Part shown: positions 1 to 10,496 of the stretch, one piece after another
Numbering within the stretch: position 1 is the first letter of the stretch
Layout: each line of letters starts with the position of its first letter
Source of the DNA: Cognaticolwellia beringensis
Lineage (GTDB): Bacteria; Pseudomonadota; Gammaproteobacteria; Enterobacterales; Alteromonadaceae
DNA length: 64,000 bases
Direction of reading: 5' to 3'
Assembly: GCF_002076895.1 (NCBI RefSeq)
Contig: NZ_CP020465.1
Span: 2,976,001 to 3,040,000 of the forward strand
Program-made: the position numbers and the translations under genes
The notes under the pieces: generated by a model
Told to the model about the DNA's origin: nothing
Seen by the model: the letters and a program-made list of their open reading frames with translations, nothing else
The model's database searches: none

Positions 1-700
1 TATAACGCTTGCGACCATAATCATTGTAATAACTATAATTTCGGCCACGGCCCCAATCACTATAACTCGTGCGTCGTGAACCAAATACGTCTCCCATCAT
101 CGAGTACATACCATACCAAGCCCAAAATGACATGCCATTAGAGCCAGACGTCCAACTTCCGTATGATGGATTGCCAATAAGTTGTTCTCCAGTGCCAAAG
201 TCTTGCGCCTTATTGGCCGCCATACTTTGTGCTTTGGACATGGCATTAACACGCGGCAAAGTTCCGTCAGACATATCAGCTAAAACATTGAGTGGGTCGC
301 TTAATGCATCAGAATATAAAACTGGATCGGCAGCTTGATACAGGTTTAATAGTTCATCATAAATAGCTTGAGAATTCTCAAACATTTGTGGTTGAGTTTT
401 TACCGTGTTTAATCGATCAACTAAAGCAACAAACATCGGGCCTTTAGTGCCAGTGTCTTTTAAAAACTCGTCAATTAGCGGTTTATAACTTGGTTTACTT
501 TGTAATAGTCTTTCTCCGTACTGGCTAATTAAATTAGCATTACGAACTTGCCCATTCGCCAGTGCTTTAGCAAGTAGTTCAATACGTTGTTCTGTGAGTG
601 GAATTTGCTGGGTGATTTGCTCTTTTATTGGATCTGTACAAGCGAAGAGCAATAACGTCAGCAAGAGTATCATTAATTTTAGCGGCTGCATTCCTGCCAT
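1..700 (-). CDS. Putative lipoprotein, 3' end outside the window
   Basis: An open frame runs leftwards from ATG 700 (GAGG five bases upstream) off the window edge; about 233 codons are visible. The N-terminus is a lipoprotein signal with lipobox LLFAC, so the mature protein should be lipid-anchored in the envelope. The middle is helical, and the visible end is rich in Gly, Ser, Tyr and Arg (GRGRNYSYYNDYGRKRY). I do not recognise the family. It is divergent from glnE with a 146-bp gap. The forward open frame at 69-338 is its shadow. Confidence 0.75.
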   Translation of the reverse strand, partial: MAGMQPLKLMILLLTLLLFACTDPIKEQITQQIPLTEQRIELLAKALANGQVRNANLISQYGERLLQSKPSYKPLIDEFLKDTGTKGPMFVALVDRLNTVKTQPQMFENSQAIYDELLNLYQAADPVLYSDALSDPLNVLADMSDGTLPRVNAMSKAQSMAANKAQDFGTGEQLIGNPSYGSWTSGSNGMSFWAWYGMYSMMGDVFGSRRTSYSDWGRGRNYSYYNDYGRKRY

Positions 701-846
701 ACTGTCCTCAAAAATGCTATGGTTATCATTCATTAATACCATTTATGACATATTATGTCTATTGTTTTAGGTATATCAATGAAATTAATTTATTGTCCAT
801 TATTAATTATTGCTCATTTGCCATTGTAGCTTTTATCGAGGATAAC

Positions 847-3744
847 GTGTCTAATTCATCTGCTTTGCCTTTTCCGCCATTACTTGTAGACCAGCAAGCT
901 AAAAGTTGGCTCCAGTTTTCTCAACAATATCCTAATGTTACCGACAACTTACCGCCAGAGCGTTTAGTGCTGTTTAAAAATGCATTAGCGTTGAGTGACT
1001 TTATTTTGCGTAGTGCTTTACAAGCCCCTGAGTTACTTGTTGAACTTTTTAACAGTGAGCAGTTACTCTCGACCCAAACACCTAACTATAAAGTTATGCT
1101 CGCTGAAGATGTAGATAAGTGCTCAACAGAGGAGCAACTGCAACATTGCCTTAGAATGTTTCGTTTAGAGCAAATGGTGCATATTGCCGTTGGTGATTTT
1201 CTGTTGGATATAACGCTTGATGAATCGTTAAAAAGACTGTCGTCGTTAGCCGATAACATGATAATTGCAGCCAATGATTGGTTATCAACACTGTGCCAAG
1301 AAAAATGGGGTGTACCGGTTAATTCTGCCGGAGAACCACAAAGTTTATTGGTCTATGGCATGGGAAAATTAGGGGGTCAAGAGCTTAACTTCTCATCAGA
1401 TATAGATTTAATTTTTGTTTACCCTGAAGCCGGTGAAACACAAGGGCTTAGGCGTAGTATCGACAATCAATTATTTTTTACCCGTTTAGGGCAAAAATTA
1501 ATTACCGCGTTAAATCAACAAACAGCCGATGGTTTTGTTTATCGTGTTGATATGCGCTTGCGACCTTTTGGTGAAAGTGGGCCTTTAGTGCTGTCGTTTA
1601 ATGCCATGGAAAATTATTATCAAGATCAGGGGCGTGATTGGGAGCGCTATGCGATGTTAAAGGCGCGTTTGATTGGCGAGAGTGATTATCACGGACAATT
1701 GTCTAACATGTTGCGACCTTTTGTTTATCGACGCTATATTGATTTCAGTGTTATTGATAGCCTGCGAAGAATGAAAGCTATGATTGCTCAAGAAGTTAGA
1801 CGCAAGCAGCTTAATAATAATATTAAATTGGGTGCTGGTGGTATTCGTGAAGTAGAGTTTATTGTGCAAGTTTTTCAGATGATAAGGGGAGGGCGAGATA
1901 GCGATTTACAGCACCGTAATTTACTGACCGTTTTACCATTATTAGTTACGCACGGTGAGATCACACAACAGAGCGCGAAAATTTTAACTGATAGCTATCG
2001 CTTTTTACGTCGTGTTGAAAACATTATTCAAGCGTTAAATGATCAGCAAACGCAAACTTTACCTGATGATGAATTAGACCAGCAGCGCTTAGTCACTATT
2101 CTTGCTGATGAAAACTGTAGCAATTGGACGACTTTTCTACAGCACCTTACTTTTCATATGCAGGGCATTCATCAACAGTTTGGAGAGCTTATTGGTGAGG
2201 AAAGTCCAAATCGTCAAGCGGTTGATCAATATTGGACAACTCTTTGGGATAGCCAATGGAGCGATGAAGAATCAATTGCTTGGATTGAGCAGTCGCCACA
2301 GTTACTAGACAATACAGATGGTGTTAAGTTTTCACATAGCGAATCGTTATGGCTAACGTTAAGAGATTTTCGTCGCGAAATGATTAAACGCAGTATGGGG
2401 AGTCGTGGCAGACATGTACTGGATAAATTAATCCCGACGGTGTTGTGGCATCTTGCTGAATTAAAGTTAACCGACCAAACCTTAGCGCGTGTATTAGGCG
2501 TATTAACAACAGTCGCAACACGTACCGCATATCTTGAATTACTCTTTGAGAATGAAGGCGCATTAAAACAATTAATTCATTTGTGTCGCAACAGCAGTTG
2601 GGTAGCAGAGCACATTGCTAAATTCCCAATATTACTCGATGAATTGATTGACCCTAAACTATTTCATCAACCTCCGCTGTTGTCTTCGTATGTCGCTGAA
2701 TTGCGTGAAACTATGTTACGGGTTCCAGAGGAAGATCAAGAAGCACAAATGATCACTTTGCGCCAATTTAAGCAAGCTAAACAATTGCGTATTGCCGCGG
2801 CAGATATCACCGGTATTTTACCGCTGACTAAAGTCAGTGATCATTTAACTGCCTTAGCCGAAGCGCTTGTAGAAGAAGTCGCCAACTTAGCATGGCAACA
2901 AATGGCACTTCGTTTTGGTGTACCTAACAGTAAATTAGACGGTCAAGATAAAGGTTTTGCTGTTATAGGTTATGGAAAGTTAGGTGGGATTGAATTGGGT
3001 TATAGTTCAGATTTAGATTTGGTGTTTGTACACGATGCCGACATCGCTGAAATGACCTCAGGCGAAAAATCTATTTCTGCAGGACAATTTTATTTAAAAC
3101 TTGCACAAAGAATGATGCACTTATTCAATACCCGCATGGCAAACGGCATTTTGTATGAGCTAGATATGCGCTTGAGGCCTTCAGGTAATGCCGGACTTTT
3201 AATGGTGCATATCGATACTTTTGGTCATTATCAGTCTAATGATGCTTGGACATGGGAGCATCAAGCGTTGGTTCGAACAAGAGTCATATATGGCCATGCA
3301 GCATTAGCGGCAAGGTTTAAAGAAATTAAGCGTGATATTTTAATGCGAACGCGTGATAAGGCATTGTTACGCGAAGATGTGATAAAAATGCGTGATAAAA
3401 TGCGCCAGCACTTGGATAAATCTACTACGAGTGAAGTCGATATTAAACAAGGGCTTGGAGGTTTGGTTGATATTGAGTTTCTAGTACAGTATTTGGTTTT
3501 AGCACATTCTGCCCAACACCCTAAATTGAGTGACTATTCAGACAATATTAACTTACTTGAGTATTTAGCTAATATAGGCGTAATAACGGCACATCAGCAG
3601 CAGGCTTTAGTCGATAATTACTGTAAATTACGTGACTTTAGCCATCATGCGACCCTGCAAAATAGCTTGGCAATGATCCCCGCAGACGATTTTTCAGCTG
3701 AGCATAGTGAAGTTATGGTCATTGTTAAAGCGTTATTAAAATAG
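847..3744 (+). CDS. glnE: Bifunctional glutamine synthetase adenylyltransferase / adenylyl-removing enzyme
   Basis: GlnE adds AMP to, and removes it from, glutamine synthetase in response to PII, setting GS activity to nitrogen status. Two nucleotidyltransferase halves are visible: GMGKLGGQELNFSSDIDL near residue 171 (adenylyl removase) and GYGKLGGIELGYSSDLDL near residue 708 (adenylyltransferase), each with the metal-binding DxD. I chose GTG 847 because GAGGA lies four bases before it and the resulting 965 aa fits the family (about 946 in E. coli). The frame stays open further upstream to 628, but that part overlaps the divergent lipoprotein and does not look like GlnE. No lesions are seen. 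Confidence 0.95.
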   Translation: MSNSSALPFPPLLVDQQAKSWLQFSQQYPNVTDNLPPERLVLFKNALALSDFILRSALQAPELLVELFNSEQLLSTQTPNYKVMLAEDVDKCSTEEQLQHCLRMFRLEQMVHIAVGDFLLDITLDESLKRLSSLADNMIIAANDWLSTLCQEKWGVPVNSAGEPQSLLVYGMGKLGGQELNFSSDIDLIFVYPEAGETQGLRRSIDNQLFFTRLGQKLITALNQQTADGFVYRVDMRLRPFGESGPLVLSFNAMENYYQDQGRDWERYAMLKARLIGESDYHGQLSNMLRPFVYRRYIDFSVIDSLRRMKAMIAQEVRRKQLNNNIKLGAGGIREVEFIVQVFQMIRGGRDSDLQHRNLLTVLPLLVTHGEITQQSAKILTDSYRFLRRVENIIQALNDQQTQTLPDDELDQQRLVTILADENCSNWTTFLQHLTFHMQGIHQQFGELIGEESPNRQAVDQYWTTLWDSQWSDEESIAWIEQSPQLLDNTDGVKFSHSESLWLTLRDFRREMIKRSMGSRGRHVLDKLIPTVLWHLAELKLTDQTLARVLGVLTTVATRTAYLELLFENEGALKQLIHLCRNSSWVAEHIAKFPILLDELIDPKLFHQPPLLSSYVAELRETMLRVPEEDQEAQMITLRQFKQAKQLRIAAADITGILPLTKVSDHLTALAEALVEEVANLAWQQMALRFGVPNSKLDGQDKGFAVIGYGKLGGIELGYSSDLDLVFVHDADIAEMTSGEKSISAGQFYLKLAQRMMHLFNTRMANGILYELDMRLRPSGNAGLLMVHIDTFGHYQSNDAWTWEHQALVRTRVIYGHAALAARFKEIKRDILMRTRDKALLREDVIKMRDKMRQHLDKSTTSEVDIKQGLGGLVDIEFLVQYLVLAHSAQHPKLSDYSDNINLLEYLANIGVITAHQQQALVDNYCKLRDFSHHATLQNSLAMIPADDFSAEHSEVMVIVKALLK

Positions 3745-3771
3745 TTAACTTATTTAACTTATTTAGCTTTA

Positions 3772-4458
3772 TCAGTTACTGCCTTTGGGTAATAACATGC
3801 ATTCTTTGGCTAAGTAAGGAATGCTATTTTCTATCAAAACAATGGCGCGTTGCTGGTAACAAAAGTAGATTGAAAGGCCATTTTCAAAATGTCCTTCAAT
3901 GGCTTTACCTACTTGATAGGAAGTGGTGATGATATTTTCATTAATTCTAAAAGCGTCTTTAACCAAAAAGTCACGATTAAGCCACCAAATCATCTCAAGA
4001 TCATTTTCTTGGGCGTATTCAGATAACTTTTGATATAAAGTTTCGCCAAGGCGAAATGGATGATTGTCAGTGTTGCCGGTCCAATTTCTACGCAAAGGTC
4101 GAGTGATCAAACGCCTTGCTTCTAATATTTTTTCTAAATCACCTTCGGGATCTGGCAGGTAGACAATATTATTACGAATTTTTGGGCCTTTTCCATCCAT
4201 CTCGCCGTGTAAATTGGCGTAATAGCGAGAAAGACCATCAGCAGCGGCATTTGTCTTTTTCTTAGCTTCAACCACTTCTTCTTTTGCTACTGATACTGGT
4301 TCTGCTTTCTCTTCATGATGACGGTCAACTTTTGTTGCAACAGCATCATCAGCCGCATCTTCGCTGAAGGAAAATAGCAGCTCTTGGTTAAGCCATAAAG
4401 CTAAGGCCAAGCCAATTAGCAGAAAACCTGAAACAATACTCAGTAGCCAAAATTTCAT
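3772..4458 (-). CDS. Membrane-anchored protein with TcpQ C-terminal-like domain
   Basis: The 228-aa protein has one N-terminal membrane helix (about residues 4-23), then a charged Ala/Glu/Lys linker, then a domain from about residue 120 (RRNWTGN..PFRLGETLYQKLSEYAQENDLEMIWWL..D) that resembles the TcpQ/PilL C-terminal domain found in pilus and secretion proteins. This topology puts the domain in the periplasm. It sits directly downstream of lpxL on the same strand (52-bp gap), so the two may be cotranscribed, and it converges with glnE. The domain call rests on pattern similarity; the process it serves here is unknown. Confidence 0.6.
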   Translation of the reverse strand: MKFWLLSIVSGFLLIGLALALWLNQELLFSFSEDAADDAVATKVDRHHEEKAEPVSVAKEEVVEAKKKTNAAADGLSRYYANLHGEMDGKGPKIRNNIVYLPDPEGDLEKILEARRLITRPLRRNWTGNTDNHPFRLGETLYQKLSEYAQENDLEMIWWLNRDFLVKDAFRINENIITTSYQVGKAIEGHFENGLSIYFCYQQRAIVLIENSIPYLAKECMLLPKGSN

Positions 4459-4510
4459 AAATTATTTACAGCTTATTTTACAATTTGAACAACACAATAG
4501 CTAACAATAG

Positions 4511-5449
4511 CTATTTATACAATGATGGATCATCTTCGTTAGGGCGAGTTTTAAAGCGGCGGTGTAACCACATATATTGTTCAGGTTTCACCATAATAGC
4601 TTTTTCTAGCTCTTGATTTATTCTCAATACATCTGTTGTGTCATCACCGGTTGGAAAGTTTTCCAACATGGGTTTGATCTCTAGTGTGTAACCGCTACCG
4701 TCGTCGTTACGTGTTGGTATCAACATGTGGGTTTGCGTATTTTTTTGTCGCGCAAAAATTAATGTACCAGTAGTCGATGCTGCATCGGGTACCGCGAAAA
4801 ATGGTACAAAAACACTACGATTTCGACCGTAATCTTGATCTGGTAAATAAATACAGGCTTCACCTTCCTTTAATGCTCTAAGTAAGCCTTTGACATCACG
4901 TTTTCCCAGCATATATTTGTTCGAACGGCCACGACCTCGGAACTGAAAATACTCCATTAACGGATTGTTATGTGGTCGATAAAATACCACCATAGGATGT
5001 CCGTAACCAATGCCTCTACAGTTAATTTCGACGCTAAGATAATGCATAGCAAGTAACAGTATGCCTTTACCTTGTTTCTGTGCTTCTTCTATATGCTCAA
5101 GGCCAATAACTTTGGTTTTGCGTTTTACACGCCAATTCGGCCACCACCAACCCATGCCTGTTTCTAATAAAGCAATACCGGTATTCTCAAAATTACGTTT
5201 CAGCATAACTTGGCGTTCTGCATCAGGCATATCTGGAAAACAAAGCTCTAAATTACGTAAAGCAACTTTCTTACGACTTGAGCCTATTTTATAGAGTAAG
5301 CGACCGATTATTTTACCGAGAAATAGCTGGAACTTATAAGGTAGCCAAGAGATGGTATAAAGAATAAATACCCCAAGCCAAGTTAGCCAATATTTTGGTA
5401 ATAGGTAAGACATTTTAAAATTTGGTTGTAAAACTTTGTTTTTACTCAC
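4511..5449 (-). CDS. lpxL: Lipid A biosynthesis lauroyl/myristoyl acyltransferase
   Basis: A late acyltransferase of lipid A synthesis that transfers a secondary acyl chain to Kdo2-lipid IVA at the inner membrane. The family HX4(D/E) motif is seen as H136-YLSV-E141, followed by RPHNNPLMEYFQFRGRGRSN and PDQDYG blocks typical of LpxL/LpxM. One N-terminal membrane helix is visible near residues 22-40. Length (312 aa) is normal. The start used is GTG 5449; ATG 5413 (residue 13) is an alternative, and neither has a strong ribosome site. It is divergent from hldE, which also makes LPS. LpxL versus LpxM cannot be decided by eye. Confidence 0.88.
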   Translation of the reverse strand: MSKNKVLQPNFKMSYLLPKYWLTWLGVFILYTISWLPYKFQLFLGKIIGRLLYKIGSSRKKVALRNLELCFPDMPDAERQVMLKRNFENTGIALLETGMGWWWPNWRVKRKTKVIGLEHIEEAQKQGKGILLLAMHYLSVEINCRGIGYGHPMVVFYRPHNNPLMEYFQFRGRGRSNKYMLGKRDVKGLLRALKEGEACIYLPDQDYGRNRSVFVPFFAVPDAASTTGTLIFARQKNTQTHMLIPTRNDDGSGYTLEIKPMLENFPTGDDTTDVLRINQELEKAIMVKPEQYMWLHRRFKTRPNEDDPSLYK

Positions 5450-5518
5450 GGGATGATTTCAACTCATTGAATTGCTTGTGATACAATATTGCTTATTATA
5501 TCTGTTATAGGGTACAGG

Positions 5519-6946
5519 ATGAAAGTAGATATTCCCGCTTTTGAAAAAGCGCGTGTTTTAGTCGTTGGTGATATCATGTTAGATCGTTATTGGTCAGGGC
5601 CAACACAACGTATTTCACCAGAGGCACCTGTGCCGATTGTTAAAATACATCAAGACGAAGATCGCCCAGGAGGCGCGGCCAACGTGGCGTTGAATATTGC
5701 ATCGCTAAATGGACACGTAACTTTATTAGGTATTACGGGTAAAGATGAAGCGTCGACAACATTGCAAACACAGCTGTCAGCAATGAATATAAATTGTCAA
5801 TTTATTCAATCTACCGATCACCCAACGATTACTAAATTGCGTATTTTAAGCCGAAATCAGCAATTATTGCGCTTAGATTTTGAAGAATCATTTGCTGAAA
5901 TTGATAAACAGCCGCTTAATGAACAAACCAAAGCCTTAGTTGCTCAGCATGATCTTTTGTTATTATCGGATTACGACAAAGGCACATTATCTGAAGTTCA
6001 GGCACTTATTCAAATCGCTAAAGCACAAAATATTCCGGTATTGGTTGATCCAAAAGGCACTGACTTTTCACGTTATCGTGGCGCGACACTTATTACGCCT
6101 AACCTTGCCGAGTTTGAAGCCGTAGTGGGCCATTGCAAAAGTGAAGCTGAAATTGTGAGCAAAGGCCAAGCACTACTAAAAGAACTAGATTTAACAGCCA
6201 TGCTAGTTACGCGAAGTGAGCAAGGCATGACCTTATTACGGCATGATCAAGAAGAATTTCATTTACCTACGCAAGCGAAAGAAGTTTATGACGTAACTGG
6301 CGCTGGAGATACAGTTATTGCCACACTAGCCCTTGCTATAGCGGCAAAAGCTGAATTTACCCAAGCGAGTGCTTTAGCTAATATTGCTGCTGGTATTGTG
6401 GTTGGTAAATTGGGTACGTCGACAGTCAGCGAAGCTGAATTGAGCGCTGAATTGTCATCAGGCCAAGAAAGTGGTTTTGGTGTTATGTCTGAAGGACAGC
6501 TAAAAATTGCCGTTGAATTAGCCCAAGCACGTGGAGAGACTATCGTGATGACCAATGGCTGTTTTGATATTCTGCATGCGGGTCATGTTTCATATTTAAC
6601 AACGGCGAATACCTTAGGTACCCGCTTAATTGTTGCCGTTAATGATGACGCTTCAGTGACACGATTGAAAGGTCCTGGTCGCCCTGTTAACCCAGTAGAT
6701 CGTCGAATGGCAGTACTTGCTGGTTTAGGCGCTGTTGATTGGGTAGTGCCTTTTAGTGAAGATACCCCGCAGCGGTTAATTGCCAATATATTACCTAATG
6801 TCTTAGTTAAAGGTGGTGATTATAAAGTGGAAGATATTGCTGGTGGTAAGGAAGTTATCGCGGCAGGTGGCGAAGTAAAAGTACTGAACTTTGAAGATGG
6901 AATTTCGACAACCAAAATTATTAACGCGATAAAGCGAGAAGATTAA
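5519..6946 (+). CDS. hldE: Bifunctional heptose-7-phosphate kinase / heptose-1-phosphate adenylyltransferase
   Basis: HldE makes ADP-D-glycero-beta-D-manno-heptose for the LPS inner core in two steps. Residues 1 to about 318 are a PfkB/ribokinase-type kinase (early GGAANVA, late TGAGD near residue 259). About 340-475 is a cytidylyltransferase-like domain with [12 protein letters not shown] and the ending [14 protein letters not shown] 5519 was chosen over TTG 5489 because AGGG lies six bases before it and the 475-aa product matches E. coli HldE (477 aa). A hairpin terminator lies 160 bp downstream. It shares a short intergenic region with the divergent lpxL. Confidence 0.95.
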   Translation: MKVDIPAFEKARVLVVGDIMLDRYWSGPTQRISPEAPVPIVKIHQDEDRPGGAANVALNIASLNGHVTLLGITGKDEASTTLQTQLSAMNINCQFIQSTDHPTITKLRILSRNQQLLRLDFEESFAEIDKQPLNEQTKALVAQHDLLLLSDYDKGTLSEVQALIQIAKAQNIPVLVDPKGTDFSRYRGATLITPNLAEFEAVVGHCKSEAEIVSKGQALLKELDLTAMLVTRSEQGMTLLRHDQEEFHLPTQAKEVYDVTGAGDTVIATLALAIAAKAEFTQASALANIAAGIVVGKLGTSTVSEAELSAELSSGQESGFGVMSEGQLKIAVELAQARGETIVMTNGCFDILHAGHVSYLTTANTLGTRLIVAVNDDASVTRLKGPGRPVNPVDRRMAVLAGLGAVDWVVPFSEDTPQRLIANILPNVLVKGGDYKVEDIAGGKEVIAAGGEVKVLNFEDGISTTKIINAIKRED

Positions 6947-6959
6947 TTAGGTTTTAGTT

Positions 6960-7060
6960 CGAACATCGTCGTTCTTTCACATCCATGTGAACACGACATA
7001 CTGTTCTTCGACGTACAAGGATGTACTAATGCCTAGGAAGACAGGATGTCAGAGAGAGGC
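6960..7060. repeat. Intergenic sequence dense in short palindromes
   Basis: Between hldE and its terminator lies a stretch with stacked short inverted repeats: TCACAT-CC-ATGTGA, GTAC-AAGGAT-GTAC, and repeated ACATCC/GGATGT words. No reading frame of interest is seen. It resembles the dispersed intergenic repeats common in Alteromonadales genomes, but that cannot be shown from one copy. Confidence 0.3.
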
Positions 7061-7105
7061 CTGAACATAAAAAAGCAGCATTAAATGCTGAGGGACTAAC
7101 AAAAC

Positions 7106-7130
7106 AGGAGGGATAAAACCTCCTATTTTT
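7106..7130 (+). terminator. Rho-independent terminator after hldE
   Basis: AGGAGG, a seven-base loop, CCTCCT, then ATTTTT. It faces hldE and is the first clear terminator downstream of it. Confidence 0.7.
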
Positions 7131-7351
7131 CGTTGTAAGTTCTGATTTTAGTGGATTTTACACTGCTTTATTTCTTGGTAATTCATTACGTACCATCTAT
7201 ATATTATATAAATATCAAATAATTACGTAACAAATCTAAATACAAATCAATATGTGATTAACAATCCTTTTATAAATCATAAAGAGATGGCTACGCAATT
7301 TTAAGCACTATGTACTATAATTGGTATATAGGGGTGATTGTGGAGACTTAG

Positions 7352-9823
7352 ATGAAGCGATTTTTGGTAATTGACACTGAAACTACTGGCTTTAGCCCTG
7401 CTTATCGCAAGGATAGAATCATTGAACTTGCTGCTGTTGAAATAATTAAGAAAACTGTCACCGCCAACAAATTTCAAACTTACCTTGATCCTGACGGTAA
7501 AGAATCAACCGATGAAGCATTTGATAAACATAAACTTCAAGATTCGTTCTTAAAAGACAAGCCAAAATTCAAAGATATTGCTCAAAACTTTTATTATTAT
7601 ATAAAAGATTCTACCTTAATATTTTTCAATCGTAAATTTGATTTTGACTTTTTAATTTGTGAATTTAAAAAAGCTGGTATTGATACCACTGAATTAGAAA
7701 AGCAAAAATCACGTTGTTTAATGATTGAGGCAACAAATCGGTTTAAGTTAAAGAGAAATATTAGTCTAGTTAAAGCTTGTAAACGCTTTGACATTAACTT
7801 TTAATCGTCTAAAGCGCATTCTGCACTGTATGATGCGGAAAAGACCGCAGAATTGCTTATTACGTTTGATAATCCAAAAATAAAACCATTAAGTAAAACA
7901 CCTCAAGATAATAAACATAAAGCACCTGAAAAATTTCCAGTACCAAGAGCCTCAAATGGCATTCAGTTAAATTACTGCCGTAATACCTTTTGTGAAAACT
8001 ATGGCGTACCAATCAAACAGCCTAAATTAGTTAATGGTAAACCAGCTAGGGGGCTAGATGATAATTATGAATTTCAATCTGTTAATACCAATGAGCGAAA
8101 ATTAGACTTTAAATGCAAAAAATGCGGTTCATCTAGTTTCTTTGTTAACAACAGAGCTTTTTTAACTGAATTAAATAGAGTGCAATCATTATACTCACTG
8201 AAGATTAAAGCTTGTCCCAATACTGGCGAATTGCCTAGTCATGCAAATGAATTTACTGATGGTAGAAGATATCATTCAATCACTAAAAAGGTGAATGGTA
8301 AAGAACGAGAGTTCCAAAAACTCAAGCCTGTTTGTCTAAATTCAACCCTAAATATATTTGAACATCCTGAGTTATATCAGCTAAATGGTAGAGCCAAGAA
8401 AAAGGATATGGTAAATAGAAATAAAGTTATATTCCAAAGACCTCGTTCTCGCAGAAATAAGGAGCTTGCAGCTGGTTTTCTTAACTATAATGATTTCGAC
8501 TCATAACAGGTTAAATGTAAACATTGTGCAACTCAGTTTAATATCAAACTCAACCCTCAAAAGGGGCAGCAAAATAGCCAAGTTAATGTTCAGCTTTTCA
8601 TTACATTAATGCGAAAAGGTATCATTAATGGCTTAGTAGATACCTTGGAAATTGCGCCAAAAACAATTTATGGCAGAATAGCCTTCTTTCATCAGCAGTG
8701 TCTTCAATTTGAAGAATACCATACCCAAAAAAACCTCCATAAATTAAAGGGTAAGACACTTAACGTTAGTATGGATAAAATGAAATTTTATACTAATTGG
8801 AGAAAAGGTGGTGAAAGCAAAAGGATCGGTTTATCAAACTTATGTAGTGTTGAAAATGATACTCGCTTTGTTTTATCTAGCACATTGAATCTTGATCACA
8901 CTTCTGATGATAAATTTATCAAACGTGAAGCCCGTAAATATAAAGATTCAGAAAAAGATAATTATAAACGAAGATATGCTCAGTATGTTATCTCTAATAA
9001 TGATAGCTCACTAAAACCAGTAGAAAATGACGAACTAGCTACTAAAACGCCTGAAAGGTATTTGCTAGTACATCAAACCTATGTGTTATTAACGCACCTT
9101 GAAAAATTAAAACGATTTTATAATACGGTTGATCATGTAAATTTATTTGCCGATAACGATTCTGGCTTTGAAGGGGCTATACCTGCTATTTATCATGATT
9201 TGATAAAACAAGAACGGCTAACCGCGATACTGCTACGGAAATCTAAAGGGGTAAGTGATGAAAAAATTAAATGTGCAGACATCGAGCAGTTTTTAGTAAA
9301 TTTAGCTCCAAAAGAAAATGTTAAATCACAATGGTATCGTCATCACGATATTATGCCAGCAACGCAAGATGTTGATTTCAAATTATTAACTCCTATTGAT
9401 ACAACCGCTTATTATAATGTTTCACTGCATGGTGTTGATAACTATTTTCAAATGTCACGTAGACGGATCAATATGGTGGAAAGACCGCTACCAACAGCAA
9501 CGAGTAGTAAAAAATGGAATGGTTACGGGGCTTATAACCCCAAATATGTTGCCATGTTGTTAGATATTTTTAGGGTTTATAATAATTTTGTTTTAACCAA
9601 TGAAAAATCACTCACTAAGAACAAATTTAAAAAGAACCAAGTCCCTAAAACACCAGCACAACACATGGGATTAGTTGATAACACGTTTAATGTGCAGGAT
9701 ATCCTTGAATTTAGCGTTGAAAGGTTGACTATCGTTAGAAAAATAAAGGAAAAATCGTCTATTAAGTCGAGCATCAAACCAGAGGTGTTTGAAGTTAATA
9801 TTGAGCCTGAATATATCTCTTAA
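7352..9823 (+). pseudogene. DEDDh exonuclease fused to zinc-ribbon/transposase-like protein, interrupted by two in-frame TAA codons
   Basis: One reading frame of 824 codons runs from ATG 7352 (GGAG six bases upstream) to TAA 9821-9823, broken only by TAA at 7802-7804 (codon 151) and TAA at 8504-8506 (codon 385). The first part is a DnaQ-like DEDDh exonuclease: VIDTETTG (D8, E10), FNRKFDFDFL, and, just after the first stop, HSALYDA (the motif III His and Asp). The middle has cysteine pairs (CRNTFC, CKKC, CKHC) like zinc ribbons of IS1/IS1595-type transposases. The last 400 residues have a candidate DDE core (VSMDKMKFYTNW, LFADNDSGF). Without readthrough the first product lacks its last catalytic residues. 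It may be a recently dead gene, or a recoded one. It inserts between core genes, so it was probably acquired by transfer. Confidence 0.6.
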
Positions 9824-9832
9824 ATTGTCAAT

Positions 9833-9863
9833 AAAAAAGCACCTGCAATATAAGGTGCTTTTC
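9833..9863. terminator. Hairpin terminator shared by convergent genes
   Basis: AAAGCACCT, an eight-base loop, AGGTGCTTT, flanked by A- and T-rich runs on both sides. It can serve both the exonuclease/transposase-like frame on the plus strand and the PEP-CTERM gene on the minus strand. Confidence 0.75.
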
Positions 9864-9884
9864 TTGTTGGGATGTACGAAGGAA

Positions 9885-10496
9885 TTATTGCTTTTTAAAT
9901 CGTCTAGCCGCCAATCCCATTATACCTAGAGCAAAAATAGCTAAAGTTGAAGGTTCAGGAACTGCTGTGGATGATGAATTATTAAACTGGATATTATCAA
10001 TTAAAGCCGAACCAGAATTACTAGCAACTTGAATTTCATCAAATAAGATACCTGTAAATCCGTAAAACCCTTGTGATGAATTGTTGGCAGAAGTGCTAGT
10101 TGAAAACGATTCAACCAATACCCCATTTAATAAAGCGTTAAATGTCGTTGTTTGAGGATTTGTAGCCAAGCCAAATGCAGCTTCGGTTTGATCATCACTA
10201 AAAAAGATTGAAAACGGATTAATAACTGGAGTGAAATTTCCAAGGTAATGACCTGAGATACCAGGAAATGAAGATGAACCCTGAGCATCGTATTTCAGAC
10301 CACTAGTAAATGTTAACCCTAGACTTGCATACTGAGTGTCTACAACAGTATTTCCTGCAAATACAATCTCATCAAAAGTAATTGTATTATCTGATGAAGT
10401 TAAGCCAAAATTGTTTATTATTAATCCTGCATTTGCAATGCTACAAACAGTCAACATCAAACCTGCCGCAGCAGCCCGTAAAAATTTTAATTTCAT
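9885..10496 (-). CDS. PEP-CTERM sorting domain protein
   Basis: A secreted 203-aa protein that should be processed by an exosortase: a signal peptide (KFLRAAAAGLMLTVCSIANA) at the start, and at the end VPEPS, a hydrophobic helix (TLAIFALGIMGLAA) and a basic tail RRFKKQ, the classic PEP-CTERM layout. The body is rich in Ser, Thr, Asn and Gly with no catalytic motif I can name. ATG 10496 was chosen because AAGGA lies seven bases upstream; a GTG at 10517 is less likely. No exosortase gene is in the window, so the sorting enzyme must be elsewhere. Confidence 0.85.
   Translation of the reverse strand: MKLKFLRAAAAGLMLTVCSIANAGLIINNFGLTSSDNTITFDEIVFAGNTVVDTQYASLGLTFTSGLKYDAQGSSSFPGISGHYLGNFTPVINPFSIFFSDDQTEAAFGLATNPQTTTFNALLNGVLVESFSTSTSANNSSQGFYGFTGILFDEIQVASNSGSALIDNIQFNNSSSTAVPEPSTLAIFALGIMGLAARRFKKQ

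Noticed and set aside
69..338. Forward open frame of 89 codons at the window start
   Set aside because: It is antisense to a lipoprotein frame with a ribosome site, lipobox and good coding look.
628..846. Upstream extension of glnE
   Set aside because: It overlaps the divergent lipoprotein start, is not GlnE-like, and GTG 847 has a strong ribosome site.
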